From an uncultured Bacteroidales bacterium (GTDB lineage: Bacteria > Bacteroidota > Bacteroidia > Bacteroidales > Bacteroidaceae): 32,728 nucleotides of DNA. The notes beneath the pieces are model-generated. The model worked only from the letters and a program-made list of their open reading frames with translations. It did not search any database and had not been told where the DNA came from. A program made the position numbers and the translations under genes. Below are positions 24,232 to 32,679 of the stretch, piece after piece (position 1 is the stretch's first letter; every line of letters begins with the position of its first letter). The stretch covers positions 1-32,728 of the forward strand of contig CADAVI010000008.1 in assembly GCA_902791295.1 (NCBI GenBank), given 5' to 3'.

Positions 24232-25661
24232 ATCTTGGATGTTTTATGTTTCTTTTTGATGTCAATGAAGTAAATATAGAGGCAGAAGAGGAGGATGAGC
24301 ACCGTGTTGAAGACCAGACGCGGCACGACGTTCCACTGCGTGGCCACAGAGTCCATCAGGAACCAGAGCGCCGCCGTGAGCAGCACGTAGGAGAAGATGG
24401 AGCGCATGGGATAGTCGATGGGATTCTTGCGCTGGCCAACCAGGTAGGAGAGCACCATCGACGTGCCGTAGCCGGCCACACCGCCCCAGGCGCACGCCAT
24501 GTAGCTGTAGCGCGGAATGAAGATGACGTTGACCGCCACCAGCACGGCGCAGCCCGCCAGCGAGAACCAGGCGCCCCAGATGGTGCGGTCGATGAGTTTG
24601 TACCAGAAGGAGAGGTTGAAATAGACCCCCATCATGATTTCGGCCACCATGACAATGGGCACCACCTGCATGCCGCCGCGATAACCCTTACCCACAATGA
24701 ACTGGAGCACATCCAACCAGCCCATCACGCAAAGGAAGGCCAGGAGCGTGAAGATGAGGAAATACTTCATGCCGAGCGCATACATCACCTTGGCGTCCTT
24801 TTCACGCGCGGCAGCGAAGACCATCGGCTCGTAGGCGTAGCGGAAGGCCTGTGTGATCATCGCCATAATCATGGCAATCTTGACGCAACCGCCGTAGATG
24901 CCCAAGAGCACGTTGGCGGCCTCCTTGTCGGGATAGACCAGAGGGAAGAGTATCTTGTCGGCCACCTGATTGAGAATGCCCGCAATGCCCAGCACGAGGA
25001 TGGGCCAGGAATAGGAGAGCATACGCTTCAGCAGCGCACCGTCAAACTTCCACTCAATCCGGAACAGCTCGGGAATGAAGAGCAGCGAGATGAAGGAGGT
25101 GCAGACGAGGTTGATGAGAAAGACGTAGAAGACCGACGTCAGATGGAGCCCCACGAAGCAGATGAGGTTGAGGACGATATTCGCCGCAATGAAGAGCAGC
25201 TTGAGCGAAGCGAAGTGCACGGCACGCTTCTTAAATCTCAGGAAAGAGAACGGCAGCGCCTGCAGGGCATCCATCGCCACCACGACGGCCATCATCAGCA
25301 GATACTCCGGATGGGCGCTGTAGCCCAGATAAGCCGCAATGGGGCCGATGAAGGAAAAAACGCACAGGAGGAATACCGCCGAGAGTGAGGCGATGAGGGT
25401 GAAGCCCGTGGAGAAGACGGTGTCGGGACGGTAGCGCTCGTCGTTGGCGTAGCGGAAGAGCGTTGTCTCCATACCGAAGGTGAGCATCACCAGGATGAGC
25501 GCCACGTAGGCATAGACGTTGGTGCTGATGCCGTAGTCGCCCGAAGAGGAGGGCATATAGTGGGTGTAGAGCGGCACGAGCAGGTAGTTGAGAAAACGGC
25601 CTACTATGCTGGACAAACCGTAGATGGCGGTGTCCTTAGCTAAGGATTTGAGCGATGCCAT
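24228..25661 (-). CDS. Polysaccharide/lipid-linked oligosaccharide flippase (MOP superfamily)
   Basis: A 477-residue integral membrane protein with about 14 hydrophobic segments. The start (LAKDTAIYGLSSIVGRFLNYLLVPLYTHY) is the typical first helix of Wzx/MurJ-like polysaccharide transporters, including the conserved Arg-Phe/Leu-N pattern, and GMETTLFRYAN follows. It probably flips undecaprenyl-linked saccharides across the inner membrane. The specific glycan is unknown and no glycosyltransferases surround it; the neighbours are lgt, dapB and lepB. It overlaps lgt by 22 bases and dapB by four. The C-terminus is short and basic (DIKKKHKTSKI). Confidence 0.9.
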   Translation of the reverse strand: MASLKSLAKDTAIYGLSSIVGRFLNYLLVPLYTHYMPSSSGDYGISTNVYAYVALILVMLTFGMETTLFRYANDERYRPDTVFSTGFTLIASLSAVFLLCVFSFIGPIAAYLGYSAHPEYLLMMAVVVAMDALQALPFSFLRFKKRAVHFASLKLLFIAANIVLNLICFVGLHLTSVFYVFLINLVCTSFISLLFIPELFRIEWKFDGALLKRMLSYSWPILVLGIAGILNQVADKILFPLVYPDKEAANVLLGIYGGCVKIAMIMAMITQAFRYAYEPMVFAAAREKDAKVMYALGMKYFLIFTLLAFLCVMGWLDVLQFIVGKGYRGGMQVVPIVMVAEIMMGVYFNLSFWYKLIDRTIWGAWFSLAGCAVLVAVNVIFIPRYSYMACAWGGVAGYGTSMVLSYLVGQRKNPIDYPMRSIFSYVLLTAALWFLMDSVATQWNVVPRLVFNTVLILLFCLYIYFIDIKKKHKTSKI

Positions 25662-26470
25662 AGTCCGCGACAGATAAAGTATGCACCAAGCAGCACAAAG
25701 GGCACGGAGAGCAACTGCCCCATGTTGAAGAGCATGCCTTCCTCAAAAGCCACTTGGTTTTCTTTGGTATATTCGATGAAAATCCTGCTCAGGAAGATGA
25801 GGAAGATGCAGAGGCCGAAGAAGAAGCCCGTGCCCACCAATGCAGGACGGCGGCGATAGACGGCCCAGCCGATGAAGAAGAAGATGCAGTAGCAGAGCGC
25901 CTCATAGAGCTGTCCGGGGTGGCGGGGAAGCTGGTCCACCCGCTCGAAGACAAAGGCCCAGGGCACATCGGAGGGACGGCCGATTATTTCGCTGTTCATC
26001 AGATTGCCCAGACGGATGAACATCGCCGTGATGGGGGTGACGATGCTCACGTTGTCCAAAACGTGGAGATATGTGAGCCCCACCTTGCGGCCAAAGAACC
26101 ACAGGGCGGCTATGAGGCCGATGGTGCCGCCGTGGGAGGCAAGCCCCTCGTAGCCGGTGAAGTGCCACGAGCCGTCGGCGGCAAATTTGACGGGCAGGAA
26201 CATCTCCACGGGATGCGCCAGGAAATACTCGGGCTCGTAGAAGAGGCAATGACCCAGCCGGGCGCCGATGAGGATGCCCGCAAAACAGTAGAGAAACATG
26301 GGGTCGAACTGCTCCTCCTTCAGCTTCTGCTCACGGAACATGCGGTGCATGAGCACATAGACGCTCAGGAGACCGATGCACCAGCAGAGCGAATACCAAC
26401 GCACGGCGAAAGGGCCCAAGTGAAAGGCCACCACGTCGGGATTCCAATGGATGAAAAGCAGACTAAACAT
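25640..26470 (-). CDS. lgt: Prolipoprotein diacylglyceryl transferase
   Basis: A 276-residue Lgt with about seven membrane spans. It transfers diacylglyceryl from phosphatidylglycerol to the Cys of prolipoproteins, the first step of lipoprotein maturation. The conserved LASHGGTIG with the essential His, GARLGHCLFYEPEY, and the Lgt signature IRLGNLMNSEIIGRPSDVPWAF are all present. HPGQLYEAL is also present. The start overlaps the ychF stop by eight bases and the end overlaps the flippase start by 22, an arrangement that argues for one transcript. The RND adaptor in this window is one of its likely substrates. Confidence 0.96.
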   Translation of the reverse strand: MFSLLFIHWNPDVVAFHLGPFAVRWYSLCWCIGLLSVYVLMHRMFREQKLKEEQFDPMFLYCFAGILIGARLGHCLFYEPEYFLAHPVEMFLPVKFAADGSWHFTGYEGLASHGGTIGLIAALWFFGRKVGLTYLHVLDNVSIVTPITAMFIRLGNLMNSEIIGRPSDVPWAFVFERVDQLPRHPGQLYEALCYCIFFFIGWAVYRRRPALVGTGFFFGLCIFLIFLSRIFIEYTKENQVAFEEGMLFNMGQLLSVPFVLLGAYFICRGLWHRSNP

Positions 26471-27560
26471 TGAAGCGGAAGTGCATGATGTCGCCGTCCT
26501 GAACGACGTAGTCCTTACCCTCTACACCCAGTTTGCCGGCCTCGCGGACAGCGGCCTCGCTACCGTACTTGATGTAGTCGTCGTATTTAATCACCTCGGC
26601 GCGGATGAAGCCCTTCTCGAAGTCGGTGTGGATGACGCCGGCACACTGGGGCGCCTTCCAGCCCTTGCGGAAGGTCCAGGCCTTCACTTCCATCTCGCCC
26701 GCCGTGATGAAGGTCTGCAGCGTGAGCAAATGGTAGATGGCCTTGATGAGCCGGTTGCAGCCGCTCTCCGAGAGCCCCATATCCTCGAGGAACATCTGCT
26801 TCTCCTCGTAGGTCTCGAGTTCGGCGATGTCGGCCTCCGTCTGAGCCGAGATAATCAGCATCTCCGCCTCTTCGCCCTTGATGGCTTCAGCGACGGCCTG
26901 CGTGTATTTGTTGCCTGTGGCGGCACTCTTATCGTCCACGTTGCAGACGTAGAGCACGGGCTTGGCCGTGAGCAGGAAAAGGCCTTTGGCGGCCTGCTGT
27001 TCGTCCTCCGTCTCAAACTGCACGGTGCGGGCGCTCCTGCCCGATTCTATCGCCGCCTTGTAGGCCTCGATGACGTCGAGCTCTATCTTGGCCTGCTTGT
27101 CGCCGCCCACACGGGCTGCCTTCTCCACGCGCTTCAGACGGTTTTCAAGCGTTTCAAGGTCCTTAATCTGCAGTTCGAGGTCGATGATTTCCTTGTCGCG
27201 CACGGGGTCCACCGAACCGTCCACATGCACGATGTTGTCGTTGTCGAAGCAGCGCAACACATGGATGATGGCGTCGCACTCGCGTATGTTGGCCAAAAAC
27301 TGGTTGCCGAGACCTTCTCCCTTGGAGGCGCCCTTCACCAGACCGGCAATATCGACGATATCACACACGGCCGGCACGATGCGTCCGGGATGCACCAGCT
27401 CGGCGAGCTTGGTGAGGCGCTCATCGGGCACGCTGACCTGACCCAACTGCGCATCAATGGTGCAGAAAGGGAAGTTGGCCGCCTGCGCCTTGGCGCTGGA
27501 GAGACAATTGAAAAGTGTGGATTTGCCCACGTTAGGAAGTCCTACTATACCTGCCTTCAT
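26463..27560 (-). CDS. ychF: YchF/Ola1-type ATPase (Obg-related)
   Basis: A 365-residue P-loop protein of the universally conserved YchF family, which prefers ATP and binds ribosomes. GLPNVGKSTLFN (Walker A), the DIAGLVKGASKGEGLGN switch region and LYVCNVDDKSA (where Obg GTPases have NKxD) are visible, followed by the coiled-coil insertion (VEKAARVGGDKQAK region) and a TGS domain ending in YVVQDGDIMHFRFNV. It is the first gene of the ychF-lgt-flippase-dapB-lepB-ybeY series. The 78-base upstream gap holds an A/T-rich leader and no exact -7 box. Confidence 0.96.
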   Translation of the reverse strand: MKAGIVGLPNVGKSTLFNCLSSAKAQAANFPFCTIDAQLGQVSVPDERLTKLAELVHPGRIVPAVCDIVDIAGLVKGASKGEGLGNQFLANIRECDAIIHVLRCFDNDNIVHVDGSVDPVRDKEIIDLELQIKDLETLENRLKRVEKAARVGGDKQAKIELDVIEAYKAAIESGRSARTVQFETEDEQQAAKGLFLLTAKPVLYVCNVDDKSAATGNKYTQAVAEAIKGEEAEMLIISAQTEADIAELETYEEKQMFLEDMGLSESGCNRLIKAIYHLLTLQTFITAGEMEVKAWTFRKGWKAPQCAGVIHTDFEKGFIRAEVIKYDDYIKYGSEAAVREAGKLGVEGKDYVVQDGDIMHFRFNV

Positions 27561-27638
27561 TATTTTTCTTTAAACTATAAATTATTATCTTTTGTCTTAC
27601 TCTTAATTATCTCCCCCAAAGGGGAAGCCGGAAGGGTC

Positions 27639-29936
27639 TTACACATCAAACTGAATCTCGCCCTCCTTGATGATGAATTCGGGATGAGTGACGAGGCGGA
27701 GCAGTTCTATCTGCTCATATTCACCGATGACCCAAATGATTTCTCCCTTAATGAAGATGTGATGGGGCGGTATGCGCTGCAAGTTGCCCATCTTGTCTTC
27801 GAGGCCTATCACGCTGCAGTGGAACTTGTCGCGGATTTTGCTGCCGGCAAGAGTCTGATAGACCAGAGGAGAATGCGGTGCTATCTCCAGTTTTTTCAAC
27901 GTGAGCTGATGACCGGAAGCCATTGCCTCCGCATTCAACACCTCCGTCTGGAGGAAGAAGCGCACCGTCTCGATGCCGGCATCGTCGCCCACCAACTCAA
28001 GCACGTCGCCCGGATAAAGACGGTTGTTGCCGTCGGGAATGTTGATGCGCAGACGACCGCGCACGATGGCGGCCACGGTGGTCTGGGTGCGGGCGCCCAA
28101 ATTGAGTGAAGCCAGTGACTTACCCGACCAGGCACTGTTGTCCGGTATGACGAGGGAGGTGAGGTGCAAATCGCTGCCGCGCAGTTTTCTTCCGTAGATA
28201 GGACCCTGCTTACTGAGTTCGCGACGGTGGAGATTGAGGAAGAAGGTGCGCTCCAAGCGGATGCTTATCAACTTGAGGCCGCGGCTGAGGATGATGAGCA
28301 GCATTGCCACATTGGCTATGGCGAAGTTCCAAAGGAAGGGCAGCGGGCTCTCAAGGACAATCAACTGGAAAATAATTGCCAGCGTGATGAAGTAGCGCAG
28401 GATGAAGATGAGAGCAACCACCAGCCGTGTGCGCCAGTTTTTTCTCCAGAAATAGAGCATGTTGACGTTGCGGTTCTTGCGCATCACAATGGGACGCAGG
28501 AACGGACTGGCCGCCAGGATGGAGAAAATCACACACATGGCATTGGCCCACCAATGATCCAGGAAAGAATGGAAGATGGGCTTGAGGATGGAGAGCATCA
28601 GTGAGACCACCGTGGAAGCCAGCACAAAATAAGCCACCGTCTGATAGAGCAGCGAAGTGCAGAGCACCTTCCATTTGTGGGAATCCTCACTCAGAGAGAT
28701 GGTGGCGTGCTCCTCAATGGTGGAAGAGACGCGATGGAGGCCTTTCATGTTGAAATGCTTGAGCAGGCGCTCCACAAACGAAGCCGCCGGCTCCGAAGCC
28801 TTTATCATATAGGGCGTGGTGAAGGTGGTGACGATGCTGACCGCCACCACTATGGGATAGAGAAAATCGCTGGTGACATCAAGGCTTTCGCCCAGAGAAG
28901 CCAGAATAAAGGCAAATTCACCGATTTGCGTCATGCTGAAACCGCTCGATATGGCGTCCTTGAGGTTGCTGCCGGTGACGAAGAAACTCAGAGAACCAAA
29001 TATCATCTGACCAATTAAAATGGCCGCCGTGAGTGCCAGAATAGCCGGCCAGTGCTGCAACAGCACATAGGGCGACACCATCATGCCCACACTGACAAAG
29101 AAGACGGCGCCGAAGAGGTCTTTTACCGGACCTATAGTCTTCTCTATGTCTTCCGCCTCCATCGTCTCCGAAAGGATGCTGCCCATCATGAAGGCACCGA
29201 AAGCGGGAGAATAACCCACTTTGGAAGAAATCACCACCAGGAGAAAACACAGCGCACTGGAGACGATAAGCAGTGTTTCCTTATTTATATAGGGTTTGTT
29301 TTTCTTGAGGAAAAGCGGCAGAATGTAGATGCCGACAAGGAACCACAGCAACAGGACACTGCCCAACTGAGCCAGGGAATTGATGAGCGCACCGCCTTCA
29401 AACTTACGCGTAGCAGCCATAGCACTCAGGACCACCATGAGCAGAATGCCCAATATATCCTCCAGGATAAGCACGGAGAGCACATTGCCCGCAAACTTGC
29501 GGTGGCGCATGCCCATATCGTCGAAAGCCTTATATATTATGGTGGTGGAAGACATCGCCAACATGCCGCCGAGAAAGAGTTGATCCATGTCGCCCCAATT
29601 GAAGAGACGGCCTACGGAGCTGCCTACACCCATCATGCTGCCCATCACCATGAAAGCACAGATGACGGGACCGATGCCCATCTTCACTATCTTCTTGAAA
29701 GAAAACTCAAGACCAAGGGCAAACATGAGGAAGATAACACCGATTTGACCCCAATCCTCCACATTCTCCATATTGGTGATGGAAGGCATATAAATCATGT
29801 TGGGACCCGTGAGAAATCCCGCCACAATATAGCCCAACACCAACGGTTGCTTGAGACGCTTGAAGATGATAGTGGTGATACCGGCTACAATAAGGATGTA
29901 GGCCAAGTCGGTGATAATAATAGGAAGATCACTCAT
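27639..29936 (-). CDS. Kef-type CPA2 cation:proton antiporter with C-terminal TrkA-C domains
   Basis: A 765-residue membrane protein. Residues 1-400 form the CPA2 exchanger (LKQPLVLGYIVAGFLTGP, FLMFALGLEFSFKKI, FGAFMMGSILSETMEAEDIE, and GFSMTQIGEFAFILASLGE). Residues about 440-560 add further hydrophobic segments. The C-terminal 200 residues hold two TrkA-C/RCK-C-like units, the first with RINIPDGNNRLYPGDVLELVGDD, the second with FIKGEIIWVIGEYEQIE. The Rossmann TrkA-N domain of classical KefB/C is not seen. It exchanges K+ or Na+ for H+ at the inner membrane; which ion cannot be told. It lies 42 bases after nadA and is probably co-transcribed with it. Confidence 0.9.
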   Translation of the reverse strand: MSDLPIIITDLAYILIVAGITTIIFKRLKQPLVLGYIVAGFLTGPNMIYMPSITNMENVEDWGQIGVIFLMFALGLEFSFKKIVKMGIGPVICAFMVMGSMMGVGSSVGRLFNWGDMDQLFLGGMLAMSSTTIIYKAFDDMGMRHRKFAGNVLSVLILEDILGILLMVVLSAMAATRKFEGGALINSLAQLGSVLLLWFLVGIYILPLFLKKNKPYINKETLLIVSSALCFLLVVISSKVGYSPAFGAFMMGSILSETMEAEDIEKTIGPVKDLFGAVFFVSVGMMVSPYVLLQHWPAILALTAAILIGQMIFGSLSFFVTGSNLKDAISSGFSMTQIGEFAFILASLGESLDVTSDFLYPIVVAVSIVTTFTTPYMIKASEPAASFVERLLKHFNMKGLHRVSSTIEEHATISLSEDSHKWKVLCTSLLYQTVAYFVLASTVVSLMLSILKPIFHSFLDHWWANAMCVIFSILAASPFLRPIVMRKNRNVNMLYFWRKNWRTRLVVALIFILRYFITLAIIFQLIVLESPLPFLWNFAIANVAMLLIILSRGLKLISIRLERTFFLNLHRRELSKQGPIYGRKLRGSDLHLTSLVIPDNSAWSGKSLASLNLGARTQTTVAAIVRGRLRINIPDGNNRLYPGDVLELVGDDAGIETVRFFLQTEVLNAEAMASGHQLTLKKLEIAPHSPLVYQTLAGSKIRDKFHCSVIGLEDKMGNLQRIPPHHIFIKGEIIWVIGEYEQIELLRLVTHPEFIIKEGEIQFDV

Positions 29937-29978
29937 TTTTTCCTTTTCTTTTTAAAACTCTATCCTACCCTATTATTT

Positions 29979-30914
29979 CTAAAGACCAAGTTTTTCGCTT
30001 ATCTCCAACATCTTCTTTATGGGCAACACGGCACGACGGGCTACCTCTTCACTCACCTCCACCTGAGGCGACTCATTGAGCAGACAGTTATAAACTTTCT
30101 CCAAGGTGACGAGCTTCATGTAGTTGCATTCGTTGCAACTGCAGGCGGCATCGTCGGGAGGAGCGGGAATAAAGGTCTTCTGAGGCGCACGCTTCTGCAT
30201 CTCATGCAAAATGCCGCTCTCGGTGGCTACGATGAAGGTGGAAGCCTCGGACTCTATGCTGTATTTGAGCAAAGCGGCAGTGCTGCCCACTTTGTCGGCC
30301 AGTTTCACCACAGCGCCGCGGCACTCGGGATGCACCAGAATCTTGGCTTCGGGATATTGCTTCTTCAAGGCTACTATCTTCTCCACCGAGAACTTTTCAT
30401 GCACATGACAGGCTCCGTCCCAGAGCAGCATGTTGCGTCCGGTGATGCTGTTGATATAGTTGCCCAGATTATGGTCGGGACCGAAGATAATGGGTGTATC
30501 CTTAGGAAAATATTCCACCACCTGACGCGCATTGCCCGAAGTGACCACCACATCGGTCAAAGCCTTAATGTCGGCAGTGGTGTTGACATAAGAAATCACC
30601 TTGTGACCGGGATGAGCTTTGACGAAAGCCTCAAACTCTTTGGCCGGACAACTCTCAGCCAGAGAACAGGTTGCGTTGGGATCGGGTATAAGCACTTTCT
30701 TTTCCGGACAAAGTATCTTGCAGGTTTCGCCCATGAAGTGTACACCGCACATCACAATGATGTCGGCTGTGGTCTTGGCAGCCTGCTGAGCCAAAGCCAA
30801 AGAATCGCCTACAAAGTCGGCTATGTCCTGAATGGCACCGTCAACGTAGTAGTGGGCCAAAATGACGGCATTCTTTTCTTTGGCCAAACGCTTGATGCTC
30901 TCTTTGATATCCAT
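29979..30914 (-). CDS. nadA: Quinolinate synthase
   Basis: A 311-residue NadA that condenses iminoaspartate with dihydroxyacetone phosphate to quinolinate in de novo NAD synthesis, using a [4Fe-4S] cluster. Landmarks: NAVILAHYYVDGAIQDIADFVGDS, MCGVHFMGETCKILCPEK, DPNATCSLAESC, the region WDGACHVHEKF and CSCNECNYM, which include the cluster Cys residues, plus the repeated VTSGNA and VATESG motifs. nadB and nadC are not in the window. Expression would start from a promoter at 31019-31050 that lies between two arms of a 12-bp inverted repeat. Confidence 0.97.
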   Translation of the reverse strand: MDIKESIKRLAKEKNAVILAHYYVDGAIQDIADFVGDSLALAQQAAKTTADIIVMCGVHFMGETCKILCPEKKVLIPDPNATCSLAESCPAKEFEAFVKAHPGHKVISYVNTTADIKALTDVVVTSGNARQVVEYFPKDTPIIFGPDHNLGNYINSITGRNMLLWDGACHVHEKFSVEKIVALKKQYPEAKILVHPECRGAVVKLADKVGSTAALLKYSIESEASTFIVATESGILHEMQKRAPQKTFIPAPPDDAACSCNECNYMKLVTLEKVYNCLLNESPQVEVSEEVARRAVLPIKKMLEISEKLGL

Positions 30915-30976
30915 ATTATATTTTTTTTGTTTTTCCTTTTTAAATATCCTATGTTGATTATGATGATGTCCGGTCT

Positions 30977-31135
30977 ATATGTAGATAATAATATATTTGC
31001 TTAAAATTAAATGAATTACAAATTTAATTATTGTATATAAGGCGCTCACAGCTTGTGAACATATTGAGGGATTGTGTGGCTTTTCATATTTTATATTTTC
31101 GTTGCACTTATTTTTATTGACACTTATCTACATAT
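30977..31135. repeat. 12-bp perfect inverted repeat flanking the nadA promoter
   Basis: ATATGTAGATAA at 30977-30988 and its exact reverse complement TTATCTACATAT at 31124-31135 are separated by 135 bp. The enclosed DNA is strongly A/T-rich compared with the neighbours and contains the minus-strand promoter. The right arm ends on the first base of the preceding gene's stop codon. This could be an invertible promoter or a small non-autonomous element; no target duplication was found. Confidence 0.5.
31019..31050 (-). promoter_or_regulatory. nadA promoter with palindrome over the -33 element
   Basis: On the minus strand, TAAATTTG (31019-31026) is an exact -7 box and TGTG (31047-31050) lies exactly 20 bases upstream in the -33 position. 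The -33 is half of a small palindrome, TCACA-GCT-TGTGA at 31046-31058, a possible repressor site. The leader to nadA is about 100 bases. Confidence 0.6.
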
Positions 31136-31665
31136 TATTGAAGTTGTTGACAACAGAGATGCCATATCACCATACCGGCCGTAACGCTTACGTTCATGGA
31201 GTGTTTGGTGCCGAACTGGGGGATTTCGATGCAGGCATCCGACCTGTCGATAACTTCCTGTTGCACGCCTTTCACCTCGTTGCCGAGGATTATTGCAATC
31301 TTTGCATTGTTATCATAATGAATATTCTGCAACATGGTGCTGCCTTCACATTGCTCTACGCTCCATACTTTATAGCCCTCGCGGTGCAGTTCGTCAACGG
31401 CGTCAAGAGTGGATTCGAAATGCTTCCAGCGAACAGTGTCTTCCGCGCCGAGTGCCGTCTTGTGTATCTCGGGATGAGGCGGCGTAGCCGTGATGCCGCA
31501 GAGATAGACCGCCTCCAATGCCATAGCGTCCGCCGTGCGCAGAACACTGCCTACGTTGTAGAGCGAACGTACGCGGTCGAGCACCACAACAATGGGGCGC
31601 TTCCTGGCCTCCCGGAACTCTTCGGGAGAAAGACGGTGCATCTCTATGACGTTGAGTTTGCGCAA
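31135..31665 (-). CDS. TrmH/SpoU-family RNA 2'-O-methyltransferase
   Basis: A 176-residue SPOUT methyltransferase lacking the N-terminal substrate-binding domain of RlmB. The three SpoU motifs are present: RSLYNVGSVLRTADA (motif 1), IAIILGNEVKGV (motif 2) and IPQFGTKHSMNVSVTAGMVIW (motif 3), forming the knotted S-adenosylmethionine site. It methylates a ribose in tRNA or rRNA; the exact position is not deducible. It begins nine bases after the carbamoyltransferase stop and probably shares its promoter. Confidence 0.92.
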   Translation of the reverse strand: MRKLNVIEMHRLSPEEFREARKRPIVVVLDRVRSLYNVGSVLRTADAMALEAVYLCGITATPPHPEIHKTALGAEDTVRWKHFESTLDAVDELHREGYKVWSVEQCEGSTMLQNIHYDNNAKIAIILGNEVKGVQQEVIDRSDACIEIPQFGTKHSMNVSVTAGMVIWHLCCQQLQ

Positions 31666-31674
31666 GAGTATTAC

Positions 31675-32646
31675 TTAAAGCGACTCGAGCATTTTTTTCA
31701 GCACCACAGTAGCAGAAATCTCTCTGTTGGCGGCTTCGGGAATCACCAGTGAAGTGGGTGCCTCGATGACGTCGTCGGTGACAATCATGTTGCGGCGCAC
31801 GGGCAGACAGTGCATGAAGTGTGCATTGTCGGTGACAGCCATCTGACGATTGCTCACCGTCCAGTCCATCCACTTATGGTAGTCGTCGAGTACCTGACCG
31901 TAGCGGTCGGGAAGCGTGACGCCGGGGCAACTCCAGTTCTTGGCATAAACGAAATCGGCGCCCTCGAAAGCCTTCATCTGGTCGTACTCCACACGGGCGT
32001 CGCCGACAAACTGAGGATCCAGTTCATAACCTTCGGGATGAGTCACCACAAACTCTACATCGGCAGCACGCATCCACTCGGCAAAACTGTTGGGAACGGC
32101 CTGCGGCAGCGCTCTGGGATGAGGCGCCCAGGTCATCACCACCTTGGGGCGCTCCTTCTTTTTATATTCCTCGATGGTGATGAGGTCGGCAAAAGCCTGC
32201 AGGGGATGCACGGTAGCGCTCTCCATGAAGAAGACGGGACGACCGCTGTATTTGATGAACTGCTGCAGGATTTTCTCTTCGTAGTCGTCCTGACGGTTTT
32301 CGAAGCGGGCGAAACTGCGCACGCCGATGATGTCGCAATAGGAACCCATCACGGGAATGGCCTCCAGGAGATGCTCGCTCTTGTCGCCGTCCATGATGAC
32401 GCCGCGCTCTGTCTCCAGTTTCCAGGCGCCCTGATTCACATCGAGCACAATGACGTTCATGCCCAGATTCATGGCAGCCTTCTGAGTGGAGAGGCGAGTG
32501 CGCAGAGAGTTGTTGAAAAAGATGAGCATAGCCGTCTTGTGACGACCCAGACGCTCGTACTGATAGCGGTCCTGCTTGATGTTAAAAGCTTCTTTCAGTG
32601 CCTCATCCAAAGGACCTATGTCACTTACATGTTGAAATACTTTCAT
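31675..32646 (-). CDS. argF': N-succinylornithine carbamoyltransferase (Bacteroidota ArgF')
   Basis: A 323-residue transcarbamylase of the Bacteroides type, acting on N-succinyl- (rather than free or N-acetyl-) ornithine in arginine synthesis. Carbamoyl phosphate sites are SLRTR (in FFNNSLRTRLSTQK) and HPLQAFADL, and the C-terminal HCLPVRRNMIVTDDVIE is intact. At residue 90, where the B. fragilis enzyme has Pro and the Xanthomonas acetylornithine enzyme has Glu, this protein has Ser (MDGDKSEH). The start at 32646 was chosen over an in-frame ATG at 32682 because the latter precedes the -7 box and the chosen start aligns with the family (MKVFQHVSDIG). Confidence 0.93.
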   Translation of the reverse strand: MKVFQHVSDIGPLDEALKEAFNIKQDRYQYERLGRHKTAMLIFFNNSLRTRLSTQKAAMNLGMNVIVLDVNQGAWKLETERGVIMDGDKSEHLLEAIPVMGSYCDIIGVRSFARFENRQDDYEEKILQQFIKYSGRPVFFMESATVHPLQAFADLITIEEYKKKERPKVVMTWAPHPRALPQAVPNSFAEWMRAADVEFVVTHPEGYELDPQFVGDARVEYDQMKAFEGADFVYAKNWSCPGVTLPDRYGQVLDDYHKWMDWTVSNRQMAVTDNAHFMHCLPVRRNMIVTDDVIEAPTSLVIPEAANREISATVVLKKMLESL

Positions 32647-32671
32647 ATGTGTATGCCTATAGTTTACCGCG

Positions 32672-32679
32672 CAAAAATA
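32672..32679 (-). promoter_or_regulatory. -7 promoter box for the argF'-SpoU transcript
   Basis: On the minus strand TATTTTTG matches TAnnTTTG exactly, 25 bases before the ATG at 32646. A T-rich stretch lies in the -33 region. The remaining bases to 32728 show no gene. Confidence 0.6.

Noticed and set aside
27613-27624. CCCCC-AAA-GGGG as a terminator between the antiporter and ychF genes
   Set aside because: Only four base pairs form and no T-run follows on either strand; too weak to call.
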